From Lentzea sp033794685 (GTDB lineage Bacteria > Actinomycetota > Actinomycetes > Mycobacteriales > Pseudonocardiaceae): a stretch of 64,000 nt of DNA. Below the pieces are notes generated by a model. That model was not told the origin of the DNA, ran no database searches, and saw only the letters and a program-made list of their open reading frames with translations. The stretch is taken from the NCBI GenBank assembly GCA_033794685.1, contig JARAYZ010000001.1. One strand, given 5' to 3'. The stretch's first letter is position 1. Each line of letters begins with the position of its first letter. Position numbers and translations under genes: made by a program. Shown here one piece after another: positions 49,020 through 56,653 of the stretch.

Positions 49020-49565
49020 ATGCGAGCGCGTCTGCTCATCATCGTGCTAGGGCTGCTTGCGTTGACGGCCTGTTCGTCTGTCGGCGGCGGTGGCGGCTCG
49101 GGCGAACCGGCGGCCAACGAAGCGGACGCGACGTTCTCGTTGCGGATGATCCCCCACCACCGCCAGACGATCGAGATCGCCAAGGTCGCCATGGAGAAGT
49201 CCAAGGACGACTTCGTGGTCAACGTGGCCGACAAGATCGCCACCGCCGAGGCGGGCGAGATCGAGCAGATGGCCACCTACCTGCGCAGCTGGAACATCCA
49301 GGTGCCGGGCGACGACGCCAACGCGACGCACAAGATGGCGGGCATGATGACCGTCAAGGACGTCGAGGCCCTGAAGTCCGCCACGGGCAAGCAGTACGAC
49401 GACCTGTTCCTCGCCACCCTCTCCCGCCACCTCCGCAGTGGCGTCGACATGGCGAAGGACGCCCAGGCCAAGGGCGAGCACATCGGCTCGAAGGCGTTGG
49501 CGGGCAAGATCATCGTGTCGCAGACCGAGGTCCTGGACCAGATCAGCGCCAAGCAGAAGTCCTGA
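49020..49565 (+). CDS. DUF305 lipoprotein
   Basis: The N-terminus (RLLIIVLGLLALTACSS) ends in lipobox LTAC. The DUF305 motif FSLRMIPHHRQTIEIAKVAM is intact near residue 40, and FLATLSRHLRSGVDMAKDA is the second copy with one His changed. GGGAGAG precedes ATG 49020. DUF305 proteins are ferritin-like four-helix bundles with suggested metal roles. It is the second DUF305 gene within 3 kb, on the other side of the LPMO locus. Confidence 0.85.
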   Translation: MRARLLIIVLGLLALTACSSVGGGGGSGEPAANEADATFSLRMIPHHRQTIEIAKVAMEKSKDDFVVNVADKIATAEAGEIEQMATYLRSWNIQVPGDDANATHKMAGMMTVKDVEALKSATGKQYDDLFLATLSRHLRSGVDMAKDAQAKGEHIGSKALAGKIIVSQTEVLDQISAKQKS

Positions 49566-49583
49566 CCCCGCAGCAGGACCAGC

Positions 49584-49616
49584 ACACGTCCACGGCCGCC
49601 GCGGCAGTGGACGTGT
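49584..49616 (+). terminator. Probable terminator after the second DUF305 gene
   Basis: ACACGTCCAC (49584-49593) and GTGGACGTGT (49607-49616) form a perfect 10-bp stem with a 13-nt loop, followed by CGTTGT. It starts 19 nt after the stop. Confidence 0.7.
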
Positions 49617-49643
49617 CGTTGTGTCCGGAGCCGGTGCCCCCAA

Positions 49644-49657
49644 TACCCTCCCCGGCA
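49644..49657 (+). promoter_or_regulatory. Probable leaderless promoter (-10 TACCCT)
   Basis: TACCCT at 49644-49649 lies seven bases before ATG 49657; no ribosome-binding site is visible. Confidence 0.4.
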
Positions 49658-50604
49658 TGTACCCACAGGTGGAGCCCTACGCCCAGGGCATGCTCGACGT
49701 AGGCGACGGCCAGCACGTCCACTGGGAAGCCAGCGGCACCCCGACCGGCAAACCCGCCTGCGTCTTCCACGGCGGCCCGGGCTCGGGCTCCAACCCGCGC
49801 TGGCGCGAGGACTTCGACCCGGACCACTGGAACCTGATCCTCTGGGACCAACGGGGCTGCGGTCAGAGCACCCCGTCGACCGCAGACCCGGCGACCAGCA
49901 TGGAGCACAACACCACCCAGCACCTGATCGACGACGCCGAGAAGCTCCGCGACCACCTCGGCATCGACAAGTGGATGCTGGTCGGCGGTTCCTGGGGCTC
50001 GACGCTGATCCTCGCCTACGCCATCCAGCACCCCACCAGGGTCAGCGAGATCATCATCCCCGCGGTGACAGCGGGCAGACCGGTGGAACTCGAGTGGATC
50101 ACCCGCGGGCTCGGCATGTTCTTCCCGGACTACTTCGAGGCCTTCCGCGACGGCGTGCCACCCGAAGAGCGCGACGGCAACCTGGCCGCGGCCTACAACA
50201 AGCTCCTCGACTCGCCGGATCCGGCAGTCAGGGAGAAGGCGGCCTGGGACTGGAGCAAGTGGGACCTGTCCACGATCACCGGTGGCGACAACGACTTCAC
50301 GGGTACCCGGTACGCCGATCCGGTCGAACGCTATCGGCTCGCGCGAACGGTGTCGCACTACTGGGGCAACGACTGCTTCCTCGATCCCACCTACATCTTC
50401 GACAACCTCGACAAGCTCAGCGGCATCCCCGGCATCCTGATCCACGGGCGCAACGACTTCGGCGGCCCCCTGTACACCGCTTGGGAGATCGCGAAGAGGT
50501 GGCCCGACGCCGAACTGGTCGTCCTGAACGACGCCGGGCACGTCATCATGGAGGGCAACAGCATGGACAAGGCCATCACCGCCGCCGTCCACAGGTTCCG
50601 CTAG
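49657..50604 (+). CDS. pip: Prolyl aminopeptidase (proline iminopeptidase, S33)
   Basis: The 315-residue product has the S33 signatures CVFHGGPGSGSNPRWREDFD and LWDQRGCGQSTPS, the nucleophile elbow LVGGSWGSTLILAYA, and the late GRNDFGGPL (Asp) and NDAGHV (His). It removes N-terminal proline from peptides in the cytoplasm. It starts at ATG 49657 after a leaderless-type box. It meets the convergent esterase gene with a 4-nt overlap. Confidence 0.9.
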   Translation: MYPQVEPYAQGMLDVGDGQHVHWEASGTPTGKPACVFHGGPGSGSNPRWREDFDPDHWNLILWDQRGCGQSTPSTADPATSMEHNTTQHLIDDAEKLRDHLGIDKWMLVGGSWGSTLILAYAIQHPTRVSEIIIPAVTAGRPVELEWITRGLGMFFPDYFEAFRDGVPPEERDGNLAAAYNKLLDSPDPAVREKAAWDWSKWDLSTITGGDNDFTGTRYADPVERYRLARTVSHYWGNDCFLDPTYIFDNLDKLSGIPGILIHGRNDFGGPLYTAWEIAKRWPDAELVVLNDAGHVIMEGNSMDKAITAAVHRFR

Positions 50605-52145
50605 AGCGCGACGGGTCCGGACCGGTAGAGGTCCTCGCCTGCCCAGCGGATCCGGTCGCGGAAGCCGAAGCCCGGTGCGGGGACGAAGTTCGCGGCGTCG
50701 TCCACGGAGCCCGAGCCGTCGTACCTGGCCCGCAACGGGTACGGGAACACCGGACGGGTGCGCACGACGTTGCCCTCCGCGTCACGGCCGGTGGCGATGA
50801 TCCGATCAGGCGCCTGGCCGCCTTCGACCCACGACACGAGTGCGCGGAACGGGTCGAAGCCGGTCAGGGTGTCGCCGCCGTCGCAGTGCCACATCGACGG
50901 CACCACGAAAAGCCTTGCCCAGGAAGGGTTCTCGCCACCGGTCAGGCGCTGCCAGTAGTCGAGCGTGCCCTCGAACGGGATGCCCTGGTCGCCGGCGCCG
51001 TGCCAGATGATCAGCTTGCCGCCCGCCCGGTGGAACGCGCGCAGGTCCAGGGACAAGGAGTTCGCCTTGACGGTCTCGGGCACCACGCGCCGGAACTCCC
51101 GGACGGTGAACTCGAACGACTCCAGGGACGAGTGCGGCTTGCCGATCGGGTAGACGAGGTGCTTCAGGCCGTTGTCCGCCAGTTCCGCGGCCACACCTCG
51201 GCCGAGACCCGGAGACGGGTTGAGCCAGAACGTCCACGAGATCTCCGAACCGTACGGCTGGCCGCCGGGGTAGAGGCGGACGCCGTGGTCGGACGGGCCC
51301 GCGTACAGACGACGAACGCGGGTGATCTCGTCGTCGGTCAACTGGCCCGCCAGCGTGCCCGGATCGAACCTGCACAGGCGCGGGTCGTCGATCTGCCCGT
51401 CCACCAGACCGTCGAGGCCGTCGCACGCCGCCATCACCGCGCCGTGCAACACGAAGAGCTTGTCGTTGGGAATGGTGTTGCGCGCGATCCACGCCTGGTA
51501 GCCGATCAACGCGGTGTAGTAGGCACCCGGTGCGGCGGCGATGATGCCGTCGAAGTCACGTGGATAGCGTTGCGCGAGCAGCAATCCCTCGCGGCCGCCG
51601 TTCGAACAGCCGGTGAAGTACGACTTCTTCGGCGCCTTGCCGTAGAACACCGAGATGATGTGCTTGGACACCTTCGACAACGCGTGCGGTGCGCGGTAGA
51701 AGTAGTCGTCACGGGCCTTCTGGTCCGAGATGGCCCAGGTCGTGTCGAACGGGTTCTCGATCGACACCTGGTGCCCGTCGTCGGTCGCGGCCACCGCGGC
51801 GTCACCGAAAGCGGGACCACAGCCGGCCGGGAAGGCCGGATCGCCGATGATTCCACAGAATCCGCCACAGCCGTACTGCACGTAACGGCCCTGGTAACCG
51901 CGGACCGGCAGCTTCAGCTGGAAACCGACGTTCGGCTCGATCGTGCCGCGCACGTCGCAGAACTCCACCGCACCAGGAACAACCGCGGCCGACGTGACAC
52001 GGGTGCGGGCGTCCGGCACGTCGAACGAGCGCACCAGATCGGCGCACGAACGCACCGGACGGTTTCCCTGGGAGGCGGCGGCCGGCGCTACACCGGCCGC
52101 GACCGTTCCCAGGACAACGAGTGATACCAACAACTTGCGGATCAT
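50601..52145 (-). CDS. Secreted tannase/feruloyl-esterase family protein
   Basis: The start at ATG 52145, with GGGGAAGGA 6-7 nt upstream, gives a signal peptide (KLLVSLVVLGTVAAGVAPAA). The catalytic Ser lies in YFTGCSNGGREGLLLAQRYP, with many Cys pairs (CGGFCG, CDGLDG) and the late FVVPSMWHCDGG giving His. This fits the tannase family (PF07519), which hydrolyses galloyl or feruloyl esters of plant material. It is 514 aa and may be co-transcribed with the APC permease 46 nt upstream. Confidence 0.85.
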   Translation of the reverse strand: MIRKLLVSLVVLGTVAAGVAPAAASQGNRPVRSCADLVRSFDVPDARTRVTSAAVVPGAVEFCDVRGTIEPNVGFQLKLPVRGYQGRYVQYGCGGFCGIIGDPAFPAGCGPAFGDAAVAATDDGHQVSIENPFDTTWAISDQKARDDYFYRAPHALSKVSKHIISVFYGKAPKKSYFTGCSNGGREGLLLAQRYPRDFDGIIAAAPGAYYTALIGYQAWIARNTIPNDKLFVLHGAVMAACDGLDGLVDGQIDDPRLCRFDPGTLAGQLTDDEITRVRRLYAGPSDHGVRLYPGGQPYGSEISWTFWLNPSPGLGRGVAAELADNGLKHLVYPIGKPHSSLESFEFTVREFRRVVPETVKANSLSLDLRAFHRAGGKLIIWHGAGDQGIPFEGTLDYWQRLTGGENPSWARLFVVPSMWHCDGGDTLTGFDPFRALVSWVEGGQAPDRIIATGRDAEGNVVRTRPVFPYPLRARYDGSGSVDDAANFVPAPGFGFRDRIRWAGEDLYRSGPVAL

Positions 52146-52191
52146 TGAGCGTCCTTCCCCCTTAGTCGGACGTACAGGGGAAGTCTTCCAG

Positions 52192-54165
52192 CTAACTGAC
52201 GTGCACGCGTGGCCGTCGAGTCGGATCCGACTCAGCCGAGCGGATGATTTCCCGTACGACCGGAGGCGTGTCACCGCGGCCGAGGATCAGGTAGCGGAAC
52301 AGGTGCCCCAGCGGGTTCCCCTCCGACCACTCGAAGTGCGCGTGCGGGATGACGCCGGTCGAGTCGCGCAACGCCAGCAGGATCGCGGCGATCGCGTTCG
52401 GGGCGGCCGGTGCGGACGCGCGCAGGACGCGATGGCCGTCCACCTCGACGCCGGACACGCACAGCACGTTGCTGAACGCCGACGGGTCGACGATGTCGAT
52501 CTCCAGGAAGATCACGTCCGCGGAGCCCGGCACGGGGTTCATGCCCCGCTGCTCGGTCTCCTTCTCGTCGTACTCCTCCTTGTCACCGGCCTGGCGGCGG
52601 TTCGCGATCAACGTGATCTGCCCGTCGTGCGAGATGGTGTCGGTGATGAACCTCCGCGCGGTCTCATCGAACTTGATCTTCTCGACGCGCAGCTCGGTGG
52701 TCCGGGACACCCGCGACACCAACGAGATCACCACGATGCCGATGATGAAGCCGATCGAGATCGTGATGCCGTCCGGCTTCTCGATCACGTTCTCCACCAG
52801 CGCGTACAGCAGCACCAGCGTCAGCACGGTGAACCCGATCCCCGCGCCGCGCTGCCTCTTGCGCCACGCGGACACCGTCACCGCGAACGATCCGGACACC
52901 ATCATCGCCAGGATTCCGGTGGCGTAAGCGCCGGCCTGCGCGTTCACGTCGGCGTTGAAGATGATCGTGATGATGATGCAGATGACCGTGTAGACGATCA
53001 CGACCGGACGTACGGCACGGCCCCATTCCGGTGCCATGCCGTACGAAGGCAGATAGCGCGGCACGATGTTGATGAGACCGGCCATCGCCGAGGCACCGGC
53101 GAACCACAGGATCAGGATGCTGCTGATGTCGTAGACCGTGCCGAACACCTCGCCGAGCAGTTCGTGCGCGAGGTACGCCAGCGCACGGCCGTTCGCGGGC
53201 CCGCCGGGTGCGAACTTGTCCTGCGGCACCAGCACGGTCGTGATGAACGACGTCGCGACCAGGTACACGGACATGATCAGCGCCGCGGTCGTCAGCAGCT
53301 TGCGCGTGTTGCGGACCCGGCTCTCGAGGCGCTGCTCCGGCGTCTCACCGGACGCCGCGACCAAAGGCATCATGCTCACGCCGGTCTCGAAGCCGGACAG
53401 GCCGAGCACCAGCAGCGGGAACGCCAGGATCGCCGGGCCGACCACCCCGAAGAAGCCGTCGCCGTGCGCACCGAGCGCGGAGATCCAGCGATCGAGCGCG
53501 TCCGGCGTCGCGAAGACGTCCACGAGCCCCACCACGGCCACGACGGCGTTCAGGGTGAGGAACACCGCCACCAACGGGATCGCGACGCTCACGGCCTCGC
53601 TGAAGCCCATCAGGAACACACCGCCGAGGATCAGCAGCAGCACGATCGTCAGCCAGAGCTCGGCGCCGTGCAACGACTCCGGCACGTACGGGTTCTCCAG
53701 CGCGTGCACCGAGGCGTCGGCCGCGGACAGCGTGATCGTGATGATCCACGACGTCGCCACGAACCCCAGCAGCACCAGCACGAAGATCTTGCCGCGCCAG
53801 AACGGCAGCAGGTCCTCCAGCATCGCCACGGACCCCTGGCCGTTCGGGCTCTCCCGCGCCACCCGCCGGTACATCGGCAGCATGCCGAGCAGCGTCAGCG
53901 CGACGATCAGCAACGTCGCCAGCGGGGACAGCGCACCGGCGGCCAGTGCCGCGATGCCGGGCAGGTACGACAGCGTGGAGAAGTAGTCGACGCCGGTGAG
54001 CGTCATGACCTTCCACCACGGGTGCGGCTTGGCGTGCGACTCGTGGCTCTCGGGGCCTGACGGCGCCACCCGGTCCGCGAGCAACCACCTGCCGAGCGGA
54101 CCACCCGGCGGGGCCGGCCGTTCCGGACTCGGAACCTCGGCGGGGATGGCGAACTCCGTGCTCAT
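52192..54165 (-). CDS. APC superfamily permease (amino-acid transporter-like) with C-terminal extension
   Basis: The 657-residue product has about 12 hydrophobic segments beginning with TLTGVDYFSTLSYLPG, then VLGLSGFETGVSMMPLVA in the middle. Its soluble C-terminal part of about 150 residues (ELRVEKIKFDETARRFITD) distinguishes it from simple APC carriers and resembles Kup/APC-type proteins with a regulatory tail. Substrate unknown. It lies 26 nt downstream of the GGDEF/HD-GYP gene and upstream of the esterase gene, so the three may be one operon. Confidence 0.85.
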   Translation of the reverse strand: MSTEFAIPAEVPSPERPAPPGGPLGRWLLADRVAPSGPESHESHAKPHPWWKVMTLTGVDYFSTLSYLPGIAALAAGALSPLATLLIVALTLLGMLPMYRRVARESPNGQGSVAMLEDLLPFWRGKIFVLVLLGFVATSWIITITLSAADASVHALENPYVPESLHGAELWLTIVLLLILGGVFLMGFSEAVSVAIPLVAVFLTLNAVVAVVGLVDVFATPDALDRWISALGAHGDGFFGVVGPAILAFPLLVLGLSGFETGVSMMPLVAASGETPEQRLESRVRNTRKLLTTAALIMSVYLVATSFITTVLVPQDKFAPGGPANGRALAYLAHELLGEVFGTVYDISSILILWFAGASAMAGLINIVPRYLPSYGMAPEWGRAVRPVVIVYTVICIIITIIFNADVNAQAGAYATGILAMMVSGSFAVTVSAWRKRQRGAGIGFTVLTLVLLYALVENVIEKPDGITISIGFIIGIVVISLVSRVSRTTELRVEKIKFDETARRFITDTISHDGQITLIANRRQAGDKEEYDEKETEQRGMNPVPGSADVIFLEIDIVDPSAFSNVLCVSGVEVDGHRVLRASAPAAPNAIAAILLALRDSTGVIPHAHFEWSEGNPLGHLFRYLILGRGDTPPVVREIIRSAESDPTRRPRVHVS

Positions 54166-54191
54166 GCGCGAAGCATGGCACGGTCAGTCGA

Positions 54192-56321
54192 TCATGGACG
54201 GAAGTCCGCCGGGAAGCCGGCCTCCTGAATGGACAATCCGGACGGACGCAACGTTCCGATGCTGCCCTGTGTGTGCAGATCGAGAAAAAGGTCCACTACG
54301 TCCGGATCGAACTGCTGTCCGCGACCCGCCCAAAGTTCGCGCCGGGCACGGTTCTCGTCCAAAGCGGTCTGATGTGGACGATTCGACCTCATCGCCGCCC
54401 ACGCCACGCACACGGACAAGATCCTTGCTTCCGCACGGATGTCCGCGCCGCGCAACCCGTCCGGGTACCCGGCGCCGTCGTAGCGCTCGTGCTGCTGCCT
54501 GATCACGTGCGCCACGCCCGCGAACCCCGGCACCATCCGCGCGAGCCGGTAGCCGAAGTCGGGGTGCTGGCGCAGCAGCCGCCACTCCTCTTCGGACAAC
54601 GCGCCGGGCTTGGTCAGCACCACCTCGGGGATGATGACCTTGCCGATGTCGTGCAGGCGGCCCGCGAGCTGCGTCACCCTGATCGTGGGCGCGTCGAGTC
54701 CGAACTCCCCCGCCGCCACGCCGGCCCAGCGCGACACCGAGCGGCTGTGGTCGTAGCGGTGCAGCCAGCCGTCCACCCGGTCCGCGACCTGGCAGAGGAA
54801 CTCCGCCATCGCGCCGTCGGTGTCCGGGTCGACCGCGGGCAGCGGCTCGGGACCGACCGCGATCCTGTTGCGGCCCGCCGCCTTCGCCGCGTACAGAGCG
54901 CGGTCCGCGATCACCACGATGTCGTCGGGGCCGTCGCCGTGCGTCGGGAAGCTCGCCGCGCCGACGGACACCGTGACGAACAACGGGATGTCGTCGTTGC
55001 CCGCGTTGACCGGGATCGGCCTCTCCGCGACGCGTTCGCGCAGCCGGTTCGCGATCACGGACAGCCGGCCGGGCCCGGCGTTCGGCACGAGCAGCGCGAA
55101 CTCCTCGCCGCCGTACCGGGCGAGCACCTCACCGGACCGCGACGCGGCGCGCAGCCGGGCCGCGACCTCCATCAGCACGTCGTCACCGGCGGGGTGGCCG
55201 TAGTTGTCGTTGATCGACTTGAAGCGGTCGACGTCGATGATGAACACCGCGACGGACCCGTCGCCCCGCCGCGCCCGGGATATCTCGAGCGGCAGCTGGG
55301 CCTCGAAGAACCTGCGGGTGTGCAGGCCCGTGAGGCTGTCGGTGATCGCGAGTTTGCGCTGGTCCGCGACGAGTCCCGCGAGCCTGGCGATGATCAGCAA
55401 CGACAGCAGCGCGCTGCCGGCTGCGATCACCAGGACGTCCTGCGACGACTGGCCGACGTCGTGCACCAGCATCAGGATCGGCGCGGCGAGGGCGGCCGAG
55501 CACAGCGCGATGATCCGGCCGCGGCTCAGGCCGACGTCCTTGACGTGCGCGCGGTCGACGAGCCGCGCCATCGTCGGGTGCAGCGCCGCCGCGCCCATGC
55601 AGAGGTTCGCCGACAGCCAGATGGCGTCGAGGAAGTTGCCCGCGTGGTAGCTGCCGTCGAGGCGCTGCAGCACGTAGATCGTGTCCGCCGTCAGGATGCC
55701 CAGCAGGTTGCACGTCAGCAGCACGAACGCGCGCGGCCGGGGACCCGCCCCGAAGATCAGCCGCAGCGCCACCACGAACAGCGCCAGGTCCATCATCGGG
55801 TAGCCGAGCGACGCGATCTTCACCAGGACCGGTGAGGTGAGGCGGGCCTGCGGGCCGATGACGTAGAGCCAGGACGCCATGCCCGCGACGACCGCGAGCA
55901 CCGCGGCGTCGAGCAGGCTCGGCAGGTCGAGGCCCGGAGTTCGGCGGCGGATGAGCAGGATCACGCCCGCCACCATCAACGGGTAATGCCCGAGGTAGAA
56001 GATGTCCGCGTACGAGGGGTAAACCGTGTACTCGAAGATGTAGTGCGATGCGTAGAACGTCAGGTCGGCGATCGCGTAAACGACCTGGCTGAGTGCGAGG
56101 AACAGCCACGGCCGCCTCCATTGGGGACGGTTGCGCTTCACACCGGCGAATGTCGCGATCGCGGCGGAAGCGCTGATCGTGCAGTAGAGCACCACCCGAA
56201 CCGTTTGCCCCGATGTCCCGGCAGGGCTCACCGGAATCAGGTAGTAGACGCCCAGCAGCAGGTGACCTGCCACCAGGTACATCCACCACGCTCCGGTGCG
56301 GCCGGCACGGAAGATGGTCAC
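54192..56321 (-). CDS. Membrane GGDEF protein with degenerate HD-GYP domain
   Basis: The 709-residue product has about nine N-terminal hydrophobic segments, a GGDEF domain (SLTGLHTRRFFEAQLPLEIS, then VDRFKSINDNYGHPAGDD and ARYGGEEFALL) and a C-terminal HD-GYP domain (LHDIGKVIIPEVVLTKPG, HERYDGAGYPDGL). GGEEF is active in type; the I-site position reads RSGE instead of RxxD. In the HD-GYP part the usual HHE is QHE, and the DxxDA region reads VCVAWAAM, so metal ligands are lost. Synthase activity is likely and HD-GYP phosphodiesterase activity doubtful. GTG 56321 is the start. Confidence 0.85.
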   Translation of the reverse strand: MTIFRAGRTGAWWMYLVAGHLLLGVYYLIPVSPAGTSGQTVRVVLYCTISASAAIATFAGVKRNRPQWRRPWLFLALSQVVYAIADLTFYASHYIFEYTVYPSYADIFYLGHYPLMVAGVILLIRRRTPGLDLPSLLDAAVLAVVAGMASWLYVIGPQARLTSPVLVKIASLGYPMMDLALFVVALRLIFGAGPRPRAFVLLTCNLLGILTADTIYVLQRLDGSYHAGNFLDAIWLSANLCMGAAALHPTMARLVDRAHVKDVGLSRGRIIALCSAALAAPILMLVHDVGQSSQDVLVIAAGSALLSLLIIARLAGLVADQRKLAITDSLTGLHTRRFFEAQLPLEISRARRGDGSVAVFIIDVDRFKSINDNYGHPAGDDVLMEVAARLRAASRSGEVLARYGGEEFALLVPNAGPGRLSVIANRLRERVAERPIPVNAGNDDIPLFVTVSVGAASFPTHGDGPDDIVVIADRALYAAKAAGRNRIAVGPEPLPAVDPDTDGAMAEFLCQVADRVDGWLHRYDHSRSVSRWAGVAAGEFGLDAPTIRVTQLAGRLHDIGKVIIPEVVLTKPGALSEEEWRLLRQHPDFGYRLARMVPGFAGVAHVIRQQHERYDGAGYPDGLRGADIRAEARILSVCVAWAAMRSNRPHQTALDENRARRELWAGRGQQFDPDVVDLFLDLHTQGSIGTLRPSGLSIQEAGFPADFRP

Positions 56322-56652
56322 ACGAGACCCCTCGTTCTACGACATCGGTCGAGCCAGGTGATGATGCCCGACTTGGGATGATCGCGGCACCGTCGTTACT
56401 CCAATGAGGTGATCCACCATTGCGGACGCTACCGCAAATCCCTGTTCTGTTTTCCACCCACTGCGACGGGTGGTGCCCCTCTGGATTTTCGCACGACTTT
56501 TCCCTGCTGGACGGTGATTCGTGCACCTTGTGCCACTGATATTTCCGACCTGCTGGTCGGCAAACGGGTTGCACGACGTTCGTCGTTGACCGTTGCTCGC
56601 GTGCAAGTTGCTGATGACGTGAGCGAGACGATCAACGGACTATCGTGATCCG
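56322..56652. other. Divergent intergenic region without a gene
   Basis: This 331-bp stretch has lower GC than its surroundings. A 79-codon frame (56409-56648) has no ribosome-binding site and an unlikely composition. I found no known riboswitch motif for c-di-GMP. It should contain the promoters of the GGDEF gene and of the SARP gene. Confidence 0.5.
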
Positions 56653-56653
56653 G
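56641..56653 (+). promoter_or_regulatory. Possible leaderless promoter (-10 TATCGT)
   Basis: TATCGT at 56641-56646 lies six bases before GTG 56653. Confidence 0.4.

Noticed and set aside
56322..56560. A c-di-GMP riboswitch upstream of the GGDEF/HD-GYP gene.
   Set aside because: I looked for the conserved GEMM-type core on the minus strand and did not find it; covariance-model search would be decisive.
56409..56648. A 79-codon frame in the intergenic region before the second SARP gene.
   Set aside because: No start signal, an unlikely composition and an overlap with the SARP promoter region.
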